Origin: JAVBLV01 sp031553195
Lineage (GTDB): Bacteria > Bacteroidota > Bacteroidia > Bacteroidales > P3
Reading direction: 5' to 3'
Assembly: GCA_031553195.1 (NCBI GenBank)
Contig: JAVBLV010000100.1
Span: 1-6,266, forward strand
DNA length: 6,266 bases
Under the pieces are notes generated by a model, which made no database searches, was not told where the DNA came from, and worked only from the letters and a program-made list of their open reading frames with translations. This document shows positions 1 to 4,474 of the stretch, piece by piece (positions within the stretch are counted from its first letter, which is position 1; each line of letters opens with the position of its first letter). Made by a program: the position numbers and the translations under genes.

Positions 1-1
1 A

Positions 2-52
2 AAACTTGACAGCCCTAAACCCTACACCAAATTGCCTATGAAACAAAAATGA
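2..52 (+). CDS. Possible C-terminal end of an upstream gene (5' end outside window)
   Basis: A reading frame is open from the left edge of the window and stops with TGA at 50-52. The visible tail is 16 residues, rich in Lys and Pro (ending K-L-P-M-K-Q-K). It lies 12 bp ahead of the next plus-strand gene, which would fit an operon with the same tight spacing as the genes that follow. A second frame (3-41) is also open over this short stretch, so the choice rests only on composition and spacing. No function can be inferred. Confidence 0.3.
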   Translation, partial: KLDSPKPYTKLPMKQK

Positions 53-64
53 CCGACCCGACCG

Positions 65-439
65 ATGACGCATATAAAAAAAGTCAGCATGATGAAGAAC
101 GGTAAACATATAGTAACGAATCGACGCAGACAGCGAGCGCAAAGCCAAACTTGTTTGGGCTTTGCCGAGTGTCAAGGAGAAAAAGCCGAAAGGCTTAAAC
201 AAAAATTCCCTCGCCTCTCAAATCTGCATATAATTTGGGTTTGGACGAAGTGGCTGATATTAGTCGGGTTGCTTGTGGCGATGGGTTACGCTGTCGTAAA
301 TAGCGGCGTAGGTGTATTCCTTGCGGTTGCTGTGGGTTTCCTGCTTATCCGTTCGCTTATACGGTTAGCGTTCCGGTTAATCGTTACCGTCGTTTACATT
401 ATCCTGACAGCCTTAATACTTGGTTTAATCATCTTATAA
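65..439 (+). CDS. Small basic membrane protein of conjugative-element backbone, unknown function
   Basis: This 124-residue protein has two clear parts. Residues 1-55 are strongly basic, with an Arg cluster near residues 19-24, and should face the cytoplasm. Residues from about 57 to 124 are almost entirely hydrophobic, with two or three membrane segments (about 61-80, 82-100 and 105-124) broken by single Arg residues. I do not recognise the family. The start is uncertain: Met1 at 65 gives the longest product, but Met9/Met10 (89 and 92) would keep all membrane segments, and no ribosome-binding site decides between them. It is the first complete gene of a close-packed plus-strand operon and is separated by 8 bp from the DUF3873-like gene. 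Base composition matches the flanking transfer genes rather than the AT-rich island, so it probably belongs to the element backbone. Confidence 0.6.
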   Translation: MTHIKKVSMMKNGKHIVTNRRRQRAQSQTCLGFAECQGEKAERLKQKFPRLSNLHIIWVWTKWLILVGLLVAMGYAVVNSGVGVFLAVAVGFLLIRSLIRLAFRLIVTVVYIILTALILGLIIL

Positions 440-447
440 TTATCAAT

Positions 448-837
448 ATGGAATCAATAACAAAAAACGGTGTAAGCACCACAACCGAAAAGGGACAGGA
501 AAAATATGTAAAATGTGTTTTAGGAGCATTTCGGGGGACGGAATATTTTCAATATGATTACCGTCATACCGACGGAGAACTGTTTTCAACAGTAGCAAAA
601 ACATTGGAAGAATGCTGCAAGCGGCGGGACGAATGGTTGCAGAAAAAGAACTGTAAAGCATTATCGACAAACGTATTGAAACGCATAGAAGAAAAAAAGC
701 GTTTGACCAAAGACGAAATGGGTTATGAAATCGGTAAGATTGACCCATACCACGCCGCCGCCCTCTATTGGGATTACTTAAAGCGGGATGAAATCAGGGA
801 TGCTTTTAACAGGATTTTTGGAACATCAATAGCATAA
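448..837 (+). CDS. DUF3873-like conjugative-element protein with extra C-terminal region
   Basis: This 129-residue soluble protein begins with a block (about residues 1-68) that resembles the DUF3873 family of Bacteroidetes conjugative elements. Seen in the sequence are the early K-N-G-V-S-T-T-T-E-K-G stretch, then Q-Y-D-Y-R, a G-E-L-F-S-T-V-A segment, and L-E-E-C-x-x-R-R-D-E-W-L. The family assignment comes from memory of such proteins, and its function is unknown. Residues about 70-129 form a second, charged, probably helical region (K-R-I-E-E-K-K-R-L-T-K-D-E-M, later Y-W-D-Y-L-K-R-D-E-I) that I cannot place. The L-T-K-D-E-M segment loosely resembles the first helix of a helix-turn-helix or an EF-like protein, which is too weak to call. 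It sits between the membrane-protein gene (8 bp upstream) and a 59-aa gene (4 bp downstream), so it is co-transcribed with them. Confidence 0.75.
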   Translation: MESITKNGVSTTTEKGQEKYVKCVLGAFRGTEYFQYDYRHTDGELFSTVAKTLEECCKRRDEWLQKKNCKALSTNVLKRIEEKKRLTKDEMGYEIGKIDPYHAAALYWDYLKRDEIRDAFNRIFGTSIA

Positions 838-841
838 GGGT

Positions 842-1021
842 ATGAAAGCATACATTTTATTTCAGACGGACATTTACAAGTCCAAACATAGCCGCATTTG
901 TTTCGGCGTATTTTCAAGCGAAGTAAAGGCGATAGATGCCGCCAAAGAAAACGACCTGTACACAGACCAGGCGGAAGTCGTAATCATTGAATGTGAAATC
1001 AACCAATTTGAAGAAGTATGA
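842..1021 (+). CDS. 59-residue hypothetical protein in backbone operon
   Basis: This small gene encodes 59 residues from ATG 842 to TGA 1019-1021. It starts 4 bp after the DUF3873-like gene, and its stop overlaps the start of the next gene in an ATGA arrangement (1018-1021), a hallmark of translational coupling. The protein looks like a compact alpha/beta fold: a beta strand (A-Y-I-L-F-Q), a basic loop, a second strand (I-C-F-G-V-F), a helix (S-E-V-K-A-I-D-A-A-K-E-N), and a final strand (E-V-V-I-I-E-C-E-I) with an acidic tail. There is no signal peptide or membrane segment. I do not recognise a family. The phrase 'G-V-F-S-S-x-x-K-A-I-x-A-A' is typical of small 'shift-alert' type proteins of unknown function found on mobile elements. 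The reality of the gene rests on the tight spacing and well-formed codon content. Confidence 0.7.
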   Translation: MKAYILFQTDIYKSKHSRICFGVFSSEVKAIDAAKENDLYTDQAEVVIIECEINQFEEV

Positions 1022-1533
1022 AAACGAATAGACTTTGCGGCAAATGCCGTCAGCCCGTAGAAAAAGAAACGAAATTGGATTATCCGTTTTATTGCCCCCA
1101 TTGCGACGAAAATCTGTATGAGTTTGAAACGATACAGGAAACTGCCCGAAAGATTGTCAGGCGGGAAATTTACAGCGCGGAAGAAGCCGCCCACAGCGTA
1201 GAATTATATGCATTTATGCAGGAAAACGGTTTTTCCGATGTGCACGACCTTTTCCAATCCGACCCCGATATTTTGCGCATTAAAAACAGAGAGGTCAGTT
1301 TTACGGAAGTGGACATCAACAAAAACACGACCTTTGTCATTTACAGTGATTCGGAATACCAAGCCACCGAAAGCGAGATAAAAACCATGTTACAGCGTTT
1401 TTATGCCGACAATTTCAAGGAATATTTTACGGAATTGGATTGCAGTTGGTCAGTGTTCCGGCGTTTGGTTAATGGCGTTGCCTATCGGAGCGGAAAGGGC
1501 TACCATTATGCGATATGGAAACACAAGGACTAA
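1018..1533 (+). CDS. Zinc-ribbon protein, 171 aa, unknown function
   Basis: The N-terminus carries a textbook zinc-ribbon arrangement: Cys7-x2-Cys10 and Cys26-x2-Cys29, the second pair in the form C-P-H-C. These four cysteines should bind one structural zinc ion. The rest (about 30-171) has an acidic helical stretch (about 40-75), a strand-rich segment around T-T-F-V-I-Y-S-D-S-E-Y (about 104-114), a helix with the pattern S-E-I-K-T-M-L-Q-R-F-Y, and a basic, aromatic C-terminus (Y-H-Y-A-I-W-K-H-K-D). No catalytic motif is recognised. Zinc ribbons of this kind often mediate nucleic-acid or protein contacts, but that is general family knowledge and not evidence for this gene. The start overlaps the previous stop by 4 bp, so translation is coupled. 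It is the last gene of the backbone operon, and a hairpin follows 14 bp after its stop. Confidence 0.7.
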   Translation: MKTNRLCGKCRQPVEKETKLDYPFYCPHCDENLYEFETIQETARKIVRREIYSAEEAAHSVELYAFMQENGFSDVHDLFQSDPDILRIKNREVSFTEVDINKNTTFVIYSDSEYQATESEIKTMLQRFYADNFKEYFTELDCSWSVFRRLVNGVAYRSGKGYHYAIWKHKD

Positions 1534-1547
1534 CTAACGATGATTGA

Positions 1548-1574
1548 CGGGCATTTGCCGCCCGCTTCTTTTTC
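1548..1574 (+). terminator. Probable rho-independent terminator of the backbone operon
   Basis: A five-base-pair GC stem (CGGGC at 1548-1552, GCCCG at 1560-1564) encloses a seven-base loop and is followed by a pyrimidine, T-rich run (CTTCTTTTTCC, 1565-1575). It begins 14 bp after the stop of the zinc-ribbon gene, where a terminator would be expected. The T run is interrupted by two C residues, so efficiency is uncertain. Confidence 0.6.
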
Positions 1575-1602
1575 CATGAGCCTAAACGGATGAAAAAGAA
1601 GC
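1564..1602. repeat. 11-bp perfect inverted repeat, alternative hairpin
   Basis: GCTTCTTTTTC at 1564-1574 is exactly the reverse complement of GAAAAAGAAGC at 1592-1602, with a 17-base loop. The left arm shares base G1564 with the terminator stem and consumes its T run, so the two structures compete. It could be a second terminator-like element or a remnant of a site where the cargo joined the backbone. Confidence 0.55.
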
Positions 1603-1626
1603 AAAAAGCCTGATTGTAAATTATAT

Positions 1627-1664
1627 GTTAACAAATCTATTTGGTTATTAGCAAATTTGTTAAC
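1627..1664. repeat. 10-bp inverted repeat overlapping the island promoter (candidate operator)
   Basis: GTTAACAAAT at 1627-1636 is the exact reverse complement of ATTTGTTAAC at 1655-1664. The arms are separated by 18 bases, so their centres are 28 bp apart, close to an odd number of half-turns short of three helical turns. The right arm runs into the -7 box TAACTTTG, and the short palindrome CAAATTTG (1652-1659) overlaps it. This placement suits a repressor or activator binding site, but no regulator gene is visible in the window. Confidence 0.5.
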
Positions 1665-1668
1665 TTTG
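1640..1668 (+). promoter_or_regulatory. Bacteroidota-type promoter for the peptide island
   Basis: TTTG at 1640-1643 and TAACTTTG at 1661-1668 match the Bacteroidota -33 (TTTG/TTG) and -7 (TAnnTTTG) consensus, with a 17-base spacer at the short end of the accepted range. Transcription would start near 1673-1677, leaving a 5' leader of about 90 bases before the radical SAM start at 1763. A weaker box, TATCTTTA at 1734-1741, lies closer to the gene but has no matching upstream element. Confidence 0.5.
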
Positions 1669-1723
1669 CAAACGGAAGTTTGAAGCTCTATTGTTTGTTA
1701 TTCATTAGAAACAGAATAAGCAA

Positions 1724-1761
1724 TATAGTTTGCTATCTTTACAAGTAGATTTTAAACTATA
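1724..1761 (+). promoter_or_regulatory. Leader inverted repeat abutting the radical SAM start codon
   Basis: TATAGTTT at 1724-1731 is complementary to AAACTATA at 1754-1761, with a 22-base loop, and the right arm ends two bases before the start codon at 1763. In the mRNA this would place the initiation region in a weak, AU-rich stem. Such AT-rich arms arise easily by chance, so functional meaning is doubtful. Confidence 0.25.
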
Positions 1762-1762
1762 G

Positions 1763-3091
1763 ATGAAATATATGCGTATTGAAAAAAAATATTTATCAGT
1801 CCCTTTAACGGCGCAACTTGAAATTACCGATTTCTGTAATCACAAATGTGTACATTGCTACAATTTGGATTCCAATGTTGAAAATCGCCCTATTAGAAAA
1901 ATAGGCGATGAAACAGTTATTGCTAGCGCTCAAAAACTGATTGATAGTGGAATTTTTGCCGTAATTGTTACAGGTGGCGAGCCATTGATAAAAAAGGAGC
2001 TTACAAAAAAAGTCATTAGCCTTTTTCGTGAAAACAATATTAAGGTAAATCTTAATTCTAATCTTACACTTTTTGATGATGATTTTATTGCATTTCTGAA
2101 ACAAGTCAAAGTTGGCGTTCTAACTTCTTGTCCATCTGCCGTTCCAACTTCTTTTGAAAAATTGGTAGGAATTGACAACTACGAAAAATTCGAAATTAAT
2201 ATAAAAAAAATGGTATCGGCAGGTGTTCGATTCACTGTTAATATGGTAATAACTAAAGATAATTTACATGAAATACGAGCAACTGCCGAAAAAATGAAAG
2301 AATCAGGCTGCAAATCTTTTGCTGCAACGCCAATGGGTTTAAATATGGATTATCCACGATTGGATTTATTATTGTCTGTTGAAGAAGTGCAGGATGTTAT
2401 TGCCGATTTATTGTGGATAGAGGAGAATTTGGGTTTGAATGTTGATATTTTAGAAGCATTGCCAAAATGCGTTTTTTCTGAAAAGATTTTGACTGAAAAG
2501 CATTCGTTTTTAAATAGAAAATGCCAAGCGGGCAGAACGGTTATTGCGGTTTCGTGCAATGGCGATGTTCGTCCTTGTGCGCATAATCCTATTTCTTATG
2601 GCAATATTCTAAAAACAGATTTAAAGGAAATTTGGAGGAAAATGGACGATTGGCGTTCTGCCCAGTATGTGCCAGACGAATGCAAAGAATGTAATTGGTT
2701 AAATCGTTGTAATGGTAGTTGCCGTACAAGTGCAAAAACTATTAGTAGAGAATGGAATGGTAAAGATATGTGGGCAACAAAACCACTTAGCACTCACCCA
2801 CCCAAAGTTCAAAAACAAATAGAATTAAAATCTGAAACGCAATTACAAGTAAATTATAGTTACAAATACAGACAAGAGGATGAAAACGCATTTGTTGTTT
2901 ATAATGTTGTGGATGATATTTATTTTATGGTAAATAAAACTTATTATGATTTTATTTCGAGGTTCAAAGAAAATGAAAAGTTTACATTTGGGGATTTAAT
3001 GCAAAAATATAGTATGGATATTGATAATAATGCTTTTTATGATGTGATTTTATTTTTAGTACAAAAAAATATATTAAAGGTAATGGTTTAA
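1763..3091 (+). CDS. Radical SAM/SPASM peptide-modifying enzyme with C-terminal PqqD-like domain
   Basis: This 442-residue cytoplasmic enzyme should use S-adenosylmethionine and a [4Fe-4S] cluster to make a radical that modifies the small peptides encoded directly downstream. Seen directly: the cluster motif Cys25-x3-Cys29-x2-Cys32 followed by Tyr33, the SAM-binding GGEP at 71-74, and a SPASM domain with Cys254-x12-G-x4-Cys272 and Cys307-x2-Cys310-x5-Cys316-x3-Cys320. SPASM proteins usually have a seventh cysteine; here none follows Cys320, and a Ser (about 343, in K-P-L-S) sits where the usual P-L-C would be. Residues about 365-442 read as a PqqD-like winged helix (strands about 376-390, helices about 391-401, 409-416 and 424-436), the fold that serves as RiPP recognition element. 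The gene is AT-rich compared with the backbone, follows its own promoter, and precedes the first peptide gene by 18 bp. The exact reaction (sactionine, ranthionine or carbon-carbon link) cannot be read from sequence. The related anaerobic sulfatase-maturing enzymes fit less well because no sulfatase is nearby. Confidence 0.88.
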   Translation: MKYMRIEKKYLSVPLTAQLEITDFCNHKCVHCYNLDSNVENRPIRKIGDETVIASAQKLIDSGIFAVIVTGGEPLIKKELTKKVISLFRENNIKVNLNSNLTLFDDDFIAFLKQVKVGVLTSCPSAVPTSFEKLVGIDNYEKFEINIKKMVSAGVRFTVNMVITKDNLHEIRATAEKMKESGCKSFAATPMGLNMDYPRLDLLLSVEEVQDVIADLLWIEENLGLNVDILEALPKCVFSEKILTEKHSFLNRKCQAGRTVIAVSCNGDVRPCAHNPISYGNILKTDLKEIWRKMDDWRSAQYVPDECKECNWLNRCNGSCRTSAKTISREWNGKDMWATKPLSTHPPKVQKQIELKSETQLQVNYSYKYRQEDENAFVVYNVVDDIYFMVNKTYYDFISRFKENEKFTFGDLMQKYSMDIDNNAFYDVILFLVQKNILKVMV

Positions 3092-3109
3092 TCATTAAAA
3101 ATAAATTTT

Positions 3110-3244
3110 ATGGATACGAAAGAAAAATTTGATGAAATGGTTGCCTATGATTTTAGCAACTTAGACTTACAACAGAAAGGCAATGATAATTGCTTTTTAG
3201 ATTGTGATTGGTGCGATGGTACTTGTGAATGTGAAGCAGGATAA
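3110..3244 (+). CDS. Candidate RiPP precursor peptide 1, Cys/Asp-rich, 44 aa
   Basis: This 44-residue peptide starts at ATG 3110 and ends at TAA 3242-3244, 18 bp after the radical SAM gene. Residues 1-27 have no cysteine and contain E-K-F-D-E-M-V-A-Y-D-F-S-N-L (5-18), a block shared with the two following peptides. Residues 28-44 are a short core with five cysteines (28, 32, 35, 39, 41) among Asp, Glu, Gly and one Trp. The conserved leader with a variable Cys-rich tail, next to a radical SAM/SPASM enzyme, is the usual pattern of a sactipeptide or ranthipeptide precursor. There is no double-Gly cleavage site. The upstream A-rich sequence (AAAAATAAATTTT before the ATG) recurs before the other two peptide genes. 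A metallothionein-like metal-binding peptide is the main alternative, but it would not explain the conserved Cys-free half. Confidence 0.82.
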   Translation: MDTKEKFDEMVAYDFSNLDLQQKGNDNCFLDCDWCDGTCECEAG

Positions 3245-3282
3245 ATGTAGCTAATTATTATCAATTTCTAAAAATGGATTTT

Positions 3283-3441
3283 ATGAATACAACAGAAAAA
3301 TTTAGAGAAATGGTTGTTTTTGATTTCAGCAACTTAAATATAGAAATGTCTGGTGATGACAATTGTTATTGTCATTGCGACTCTGGCGATTGTGATAGTT
3401 GCGATTTTAGTTGTGATTGCGACGGTGGTTGTGAAATGTAA
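3283..3441 (+). CDS. Candidate RiPP precursor peptide 2, eight cysteines, 52 aa
   Basis: I choose the ATG at 3283 rather than the in-frame ATG at 3274. From 3283 the product aligns residue for residue with peptide 1 (M-N-T-T-E-K-F-R-E-M against M-D-T-K-E-K-F-D-E-M), and the 13 bases before it (AAAAATGGATTTT) match the leaders of the sister genes. The leader (1-27) keeps E-M-V-V-F-D-F-S-N-L and ends in D-D-N-C, as in the others. The core (28-52) is the longest of the three and holds eight cysteines at 28, 30, 32, 37, 40, 44, 46 and 50, mostly followed by Asp. It has no basic residue except one His, so the mature product would be very acidic. It lies 38 bp after peptide 1 and was probably made by tandem duplication. 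Confidence 0.82.
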   Translation: MNTTEKFREMVVFDFSNLNIEMSGDDNCYCHCDSGDCDSCDFSCDCDGGCEM

Positions 3442-3590
3442 TATCAAATTGTATCCTAAAAAATAACTCTTATGGAAGTAGATTTTGAAGAAATGCAAGT
3501 TTACGATTTTAGTAATTTAAACTTGCAAGAAGAAAGTAACGATAACTGTTTTAGTTGTGATAGTTGCGACAGTAGTGATTGTGATTGCGA
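3391..3590 (+). repeat. Short exact direct repeats between peptide genes 2 and 3
   Basis: TGTGATAGTTGCGA occurs at 3391-3404 and again at 3556-3569. TGTGATTGCGA occurs at 3412-3422 and at 3580-3590. Both pairs lie in the Cys/Asp-coding cores and are offset by 165 and 168 bp, close to the length of one gene unit. They support tandem duplication and could let copies be gained or lost by recombination. Confidence 0.6.
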
Positions 3591-3600
3591 TAGAAGTTAA
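3472..3600 (+). CDS. Candidate RiPP precursor peptide 3, Cys/Asp/Ser-rich, 42 aa
   Basis: This 42-residue peptide runs from ATG 3472 to TAA 3598-3600. The leader is two residues shorter than in its sisters but keeps F-E-E-M-Q-V-Y-D-F-S-N-L-N-L (5-18) and N-D-N-C (23-26). The core has five cysteines (26, 29, 32, 37, 39). Cys26, Cys29 and Cys32 each have Asp exactly four residues further on (30, 33, 36). This is the C-x3-D spacing known from the freyrasin-type ranthipeptide precursor PapA, where the partner enzyme links Cys sulfur to the Asp beta carbon. In so Asp-rich a tail this may be chance. The gene follows peptide 2 by 30 bp and ends only 3 bp before the membrane-protein gene, so it is surely in the same operon. 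Core DNA shares 14-bp and 11-bp exact repeats with peptide 2. Confidence 0.82.
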   Translation: MEVDFEEMQVYDFSNLNLQEESNDNCFSCDSCDSSDCDCDRS

Positions 3601-3603
3601 GCC

Positions 3604-4386
3604 ATGAAAAAGAGTAATTTACTAACTATAAGTATTGTAATTATTACTATTATAGCAATTTTTCTTATAGTGCAATTATTGCTTTTTTCTCTTTTCCCTG
3701 TATTCATTGGAAAATCAGAGGCTTTTTGGGAAATATCAGCAAATACTGATTACATGAATACAGCTTGTGTGGCTGCAAGTGCTTTATTTACTGCTTTTGC
3801 CTTTGGTGCTACTTTTTATGCAATTAGGCAACAACAAAAAGAAACTCATAAACAAAAAGAAAATACATTAAGAGCCACAACCCTAAGCGTTTTCACTAAA
3901 ACATTTAATGAATTACAGAATGAGCCTGCATTTATTAAAGCACAAGAATATGTTTTATATAACTTAAAACCGGATATAGAAACAATCAAATCAAACAAGC
4001 AAACTGATGATGGTCAAATAGGGACAAAGGAAATAAAAGAGTTTTCAAAAGACAATTATGGCCTTGTAATGTACTTTCTGACCAAAATGGAATACATAGG
4101 TATTATAGTAAAAAAAGAATATATTGATGAGATAATTTTGGATTATTTCGGGAAAATAATAATTGATTCATACTATAATTTAGAAAATATTTTAAGAACT
4201 GATAGACATAGGATGAAAGAGCACGAAAATGGAAGAGATGAAGCAAAAACTTATTTCATACACTATTTTTATTTGTTCAAAGAAGCAGAAAAACGGAAGC
4301 CTAACTTTATGAGTGAAAGCCAATACTACATAAACCATAAAAAGTGGCCTTCTAAGAAAGAAATCAAAATATTAAAAAATAATTAA
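3604..4386 (+). CDS. Two-helix membrane protein, resembles DUF4760/putative Abi-type proteins; possible immunity or partner protein
   Basis: This 260-residue protein has two N-terminal membrane helices (about 7-33 and 52-73). A charged stretch with Q-Q-Q-K-E-T-H-K-Q-K follows (76-86), then a helical cytoplasmic domain. The layout of helix, short loop, second helix and then a domain with F-N-E-L-Q-N-E-P-A-F-I-K-A-Q-E-Y-V-L (101-118) and Y-F-L-T-K-M-E-Y-I-G-I-I-V (157-169) resembles DUF4760-like proteins and putative phage abortive-infection proteins. I recall that pattern only loosely, and the function of these families is unclear. The ATG lies 3 bp after peptide 3 and base composition is the lowest GC in the window, so it belongs to the island operon. 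As last gene beside three peptide genes, it could be a self-protection factor, a signal receptor or an effector. It has no ABC or protease motif, so it is not an obvious exporter. Confidence 0.75.
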   Translation: MKKSNLLTISIVIITIIAIFLIVQLLLFSLFPVFIGKSEAFWEISANTDYMNTACVAASALFTAFAFGATFYAIRQQQKETHKQKENTLRATTLSVFTKTFNELQNEPAFIKAQEYVLYNLKPDIETIKSNKQTDDGQIGTKEIKEFSKDNYGLVMYFLTKMEYIGIIVKKEYIDEIILDYFGKIIIDSYYNLENILRTDRHRMKEHENGRDEAKTYFIHYFYLFKEAEKRKPNFMSESQYYINHKKWPSKKEIKILKNN

Positions 4387-4393
4387 CTTGAGA

Positions 4394-4408
4394 CCAACAT
4401 TATGTTGG
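4394..4408. repeat. Small perfect hairpin after the island's last gene
   Basis: CCAACA (4394-4399) and TGTTGG (4403-4408) form a six-base-pair stem around a three-base TTA loop, beginning 8 bp after the stop of the membrane-protein gene. No T run follows on the plus strand, so it is a poor rho-independent terminator on its own. It may protect the transcript end or work with the next hairpin. Confidence 0.4.
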
Positions 4409-4419
4409 CGACTAAACAG

Positions 4420-4449
4420 AAAAGCCCTTGATTTTCACCAAGAGCCTTT
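4420..4449 (-). terminator. Terminator of the transfer operon, likely bidirectional
   Basis: On the minus strand AAAGGCTCTTG (4449-4439) pairs with CAAGGGCTTTT (4430-4420) over 11 positions, two of them G-U, around an eight-base loop. The right arm ends in a T run. It lies 26 bp after the traQ stop, as expected for the end of the transfer operon. The plus-strand transcript can form a similar stem ending in CCTTTC, so it may also stop the island operon that converges here. Confidence 0.6.
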
Positions 4450-4474
4450 CCCAATGGTTTGCTGAAGAACTTTC

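Noticed and set aside
443..748. Opposite-strand and out-of-frame open frames, such as 443-748, 874-1194, 1805-2104, 2350-2793 (minus) and 4565-4882, 4969-5389 (plus)
   Set aside because: They lie fully inside better-supported genes, have no recognisable domain, and show composition expected of shadow frames.
1763..3091. Anaerobic sulfatase-maturing enzyme or heme/PQQ biosynthesis radical SAM protein
   Set aside because: No sulfatase, pqq or heme gene is nearby, the seventh SPASM cysteine is missing, and the C-terminal PqqD-like domain with adjacent precursor genes fits peptide modification better.
3274..3282. Start of peptide 2 at the upstream ATG (3274)
   Set aside because: The three extra residues have no match in the sister peptides, and the 3283 start restores alignment of both the protein and the A/T-rich leader.
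3110..3600. The small Cys-rich peptides as metallothioneins
   Set aside because: They are Cys-rich in only one half. The other half is a conserved Cys-free block, and a radical SAM enzyme with a leader-binding-like domain is adjacent. Metal binding by the mature product is still possible.
1605..4431. Similar short stretches AAAAGCC-TGATT (near 1604-1615) and AAAAGCCCTTGATT (4420-4433) as insertion-site repeats flanking the island
   Set aside because: They match only with a two-base gap, and the right copy is explained as a terminator arm. Without an empty site for comparison the likeness is too weak.
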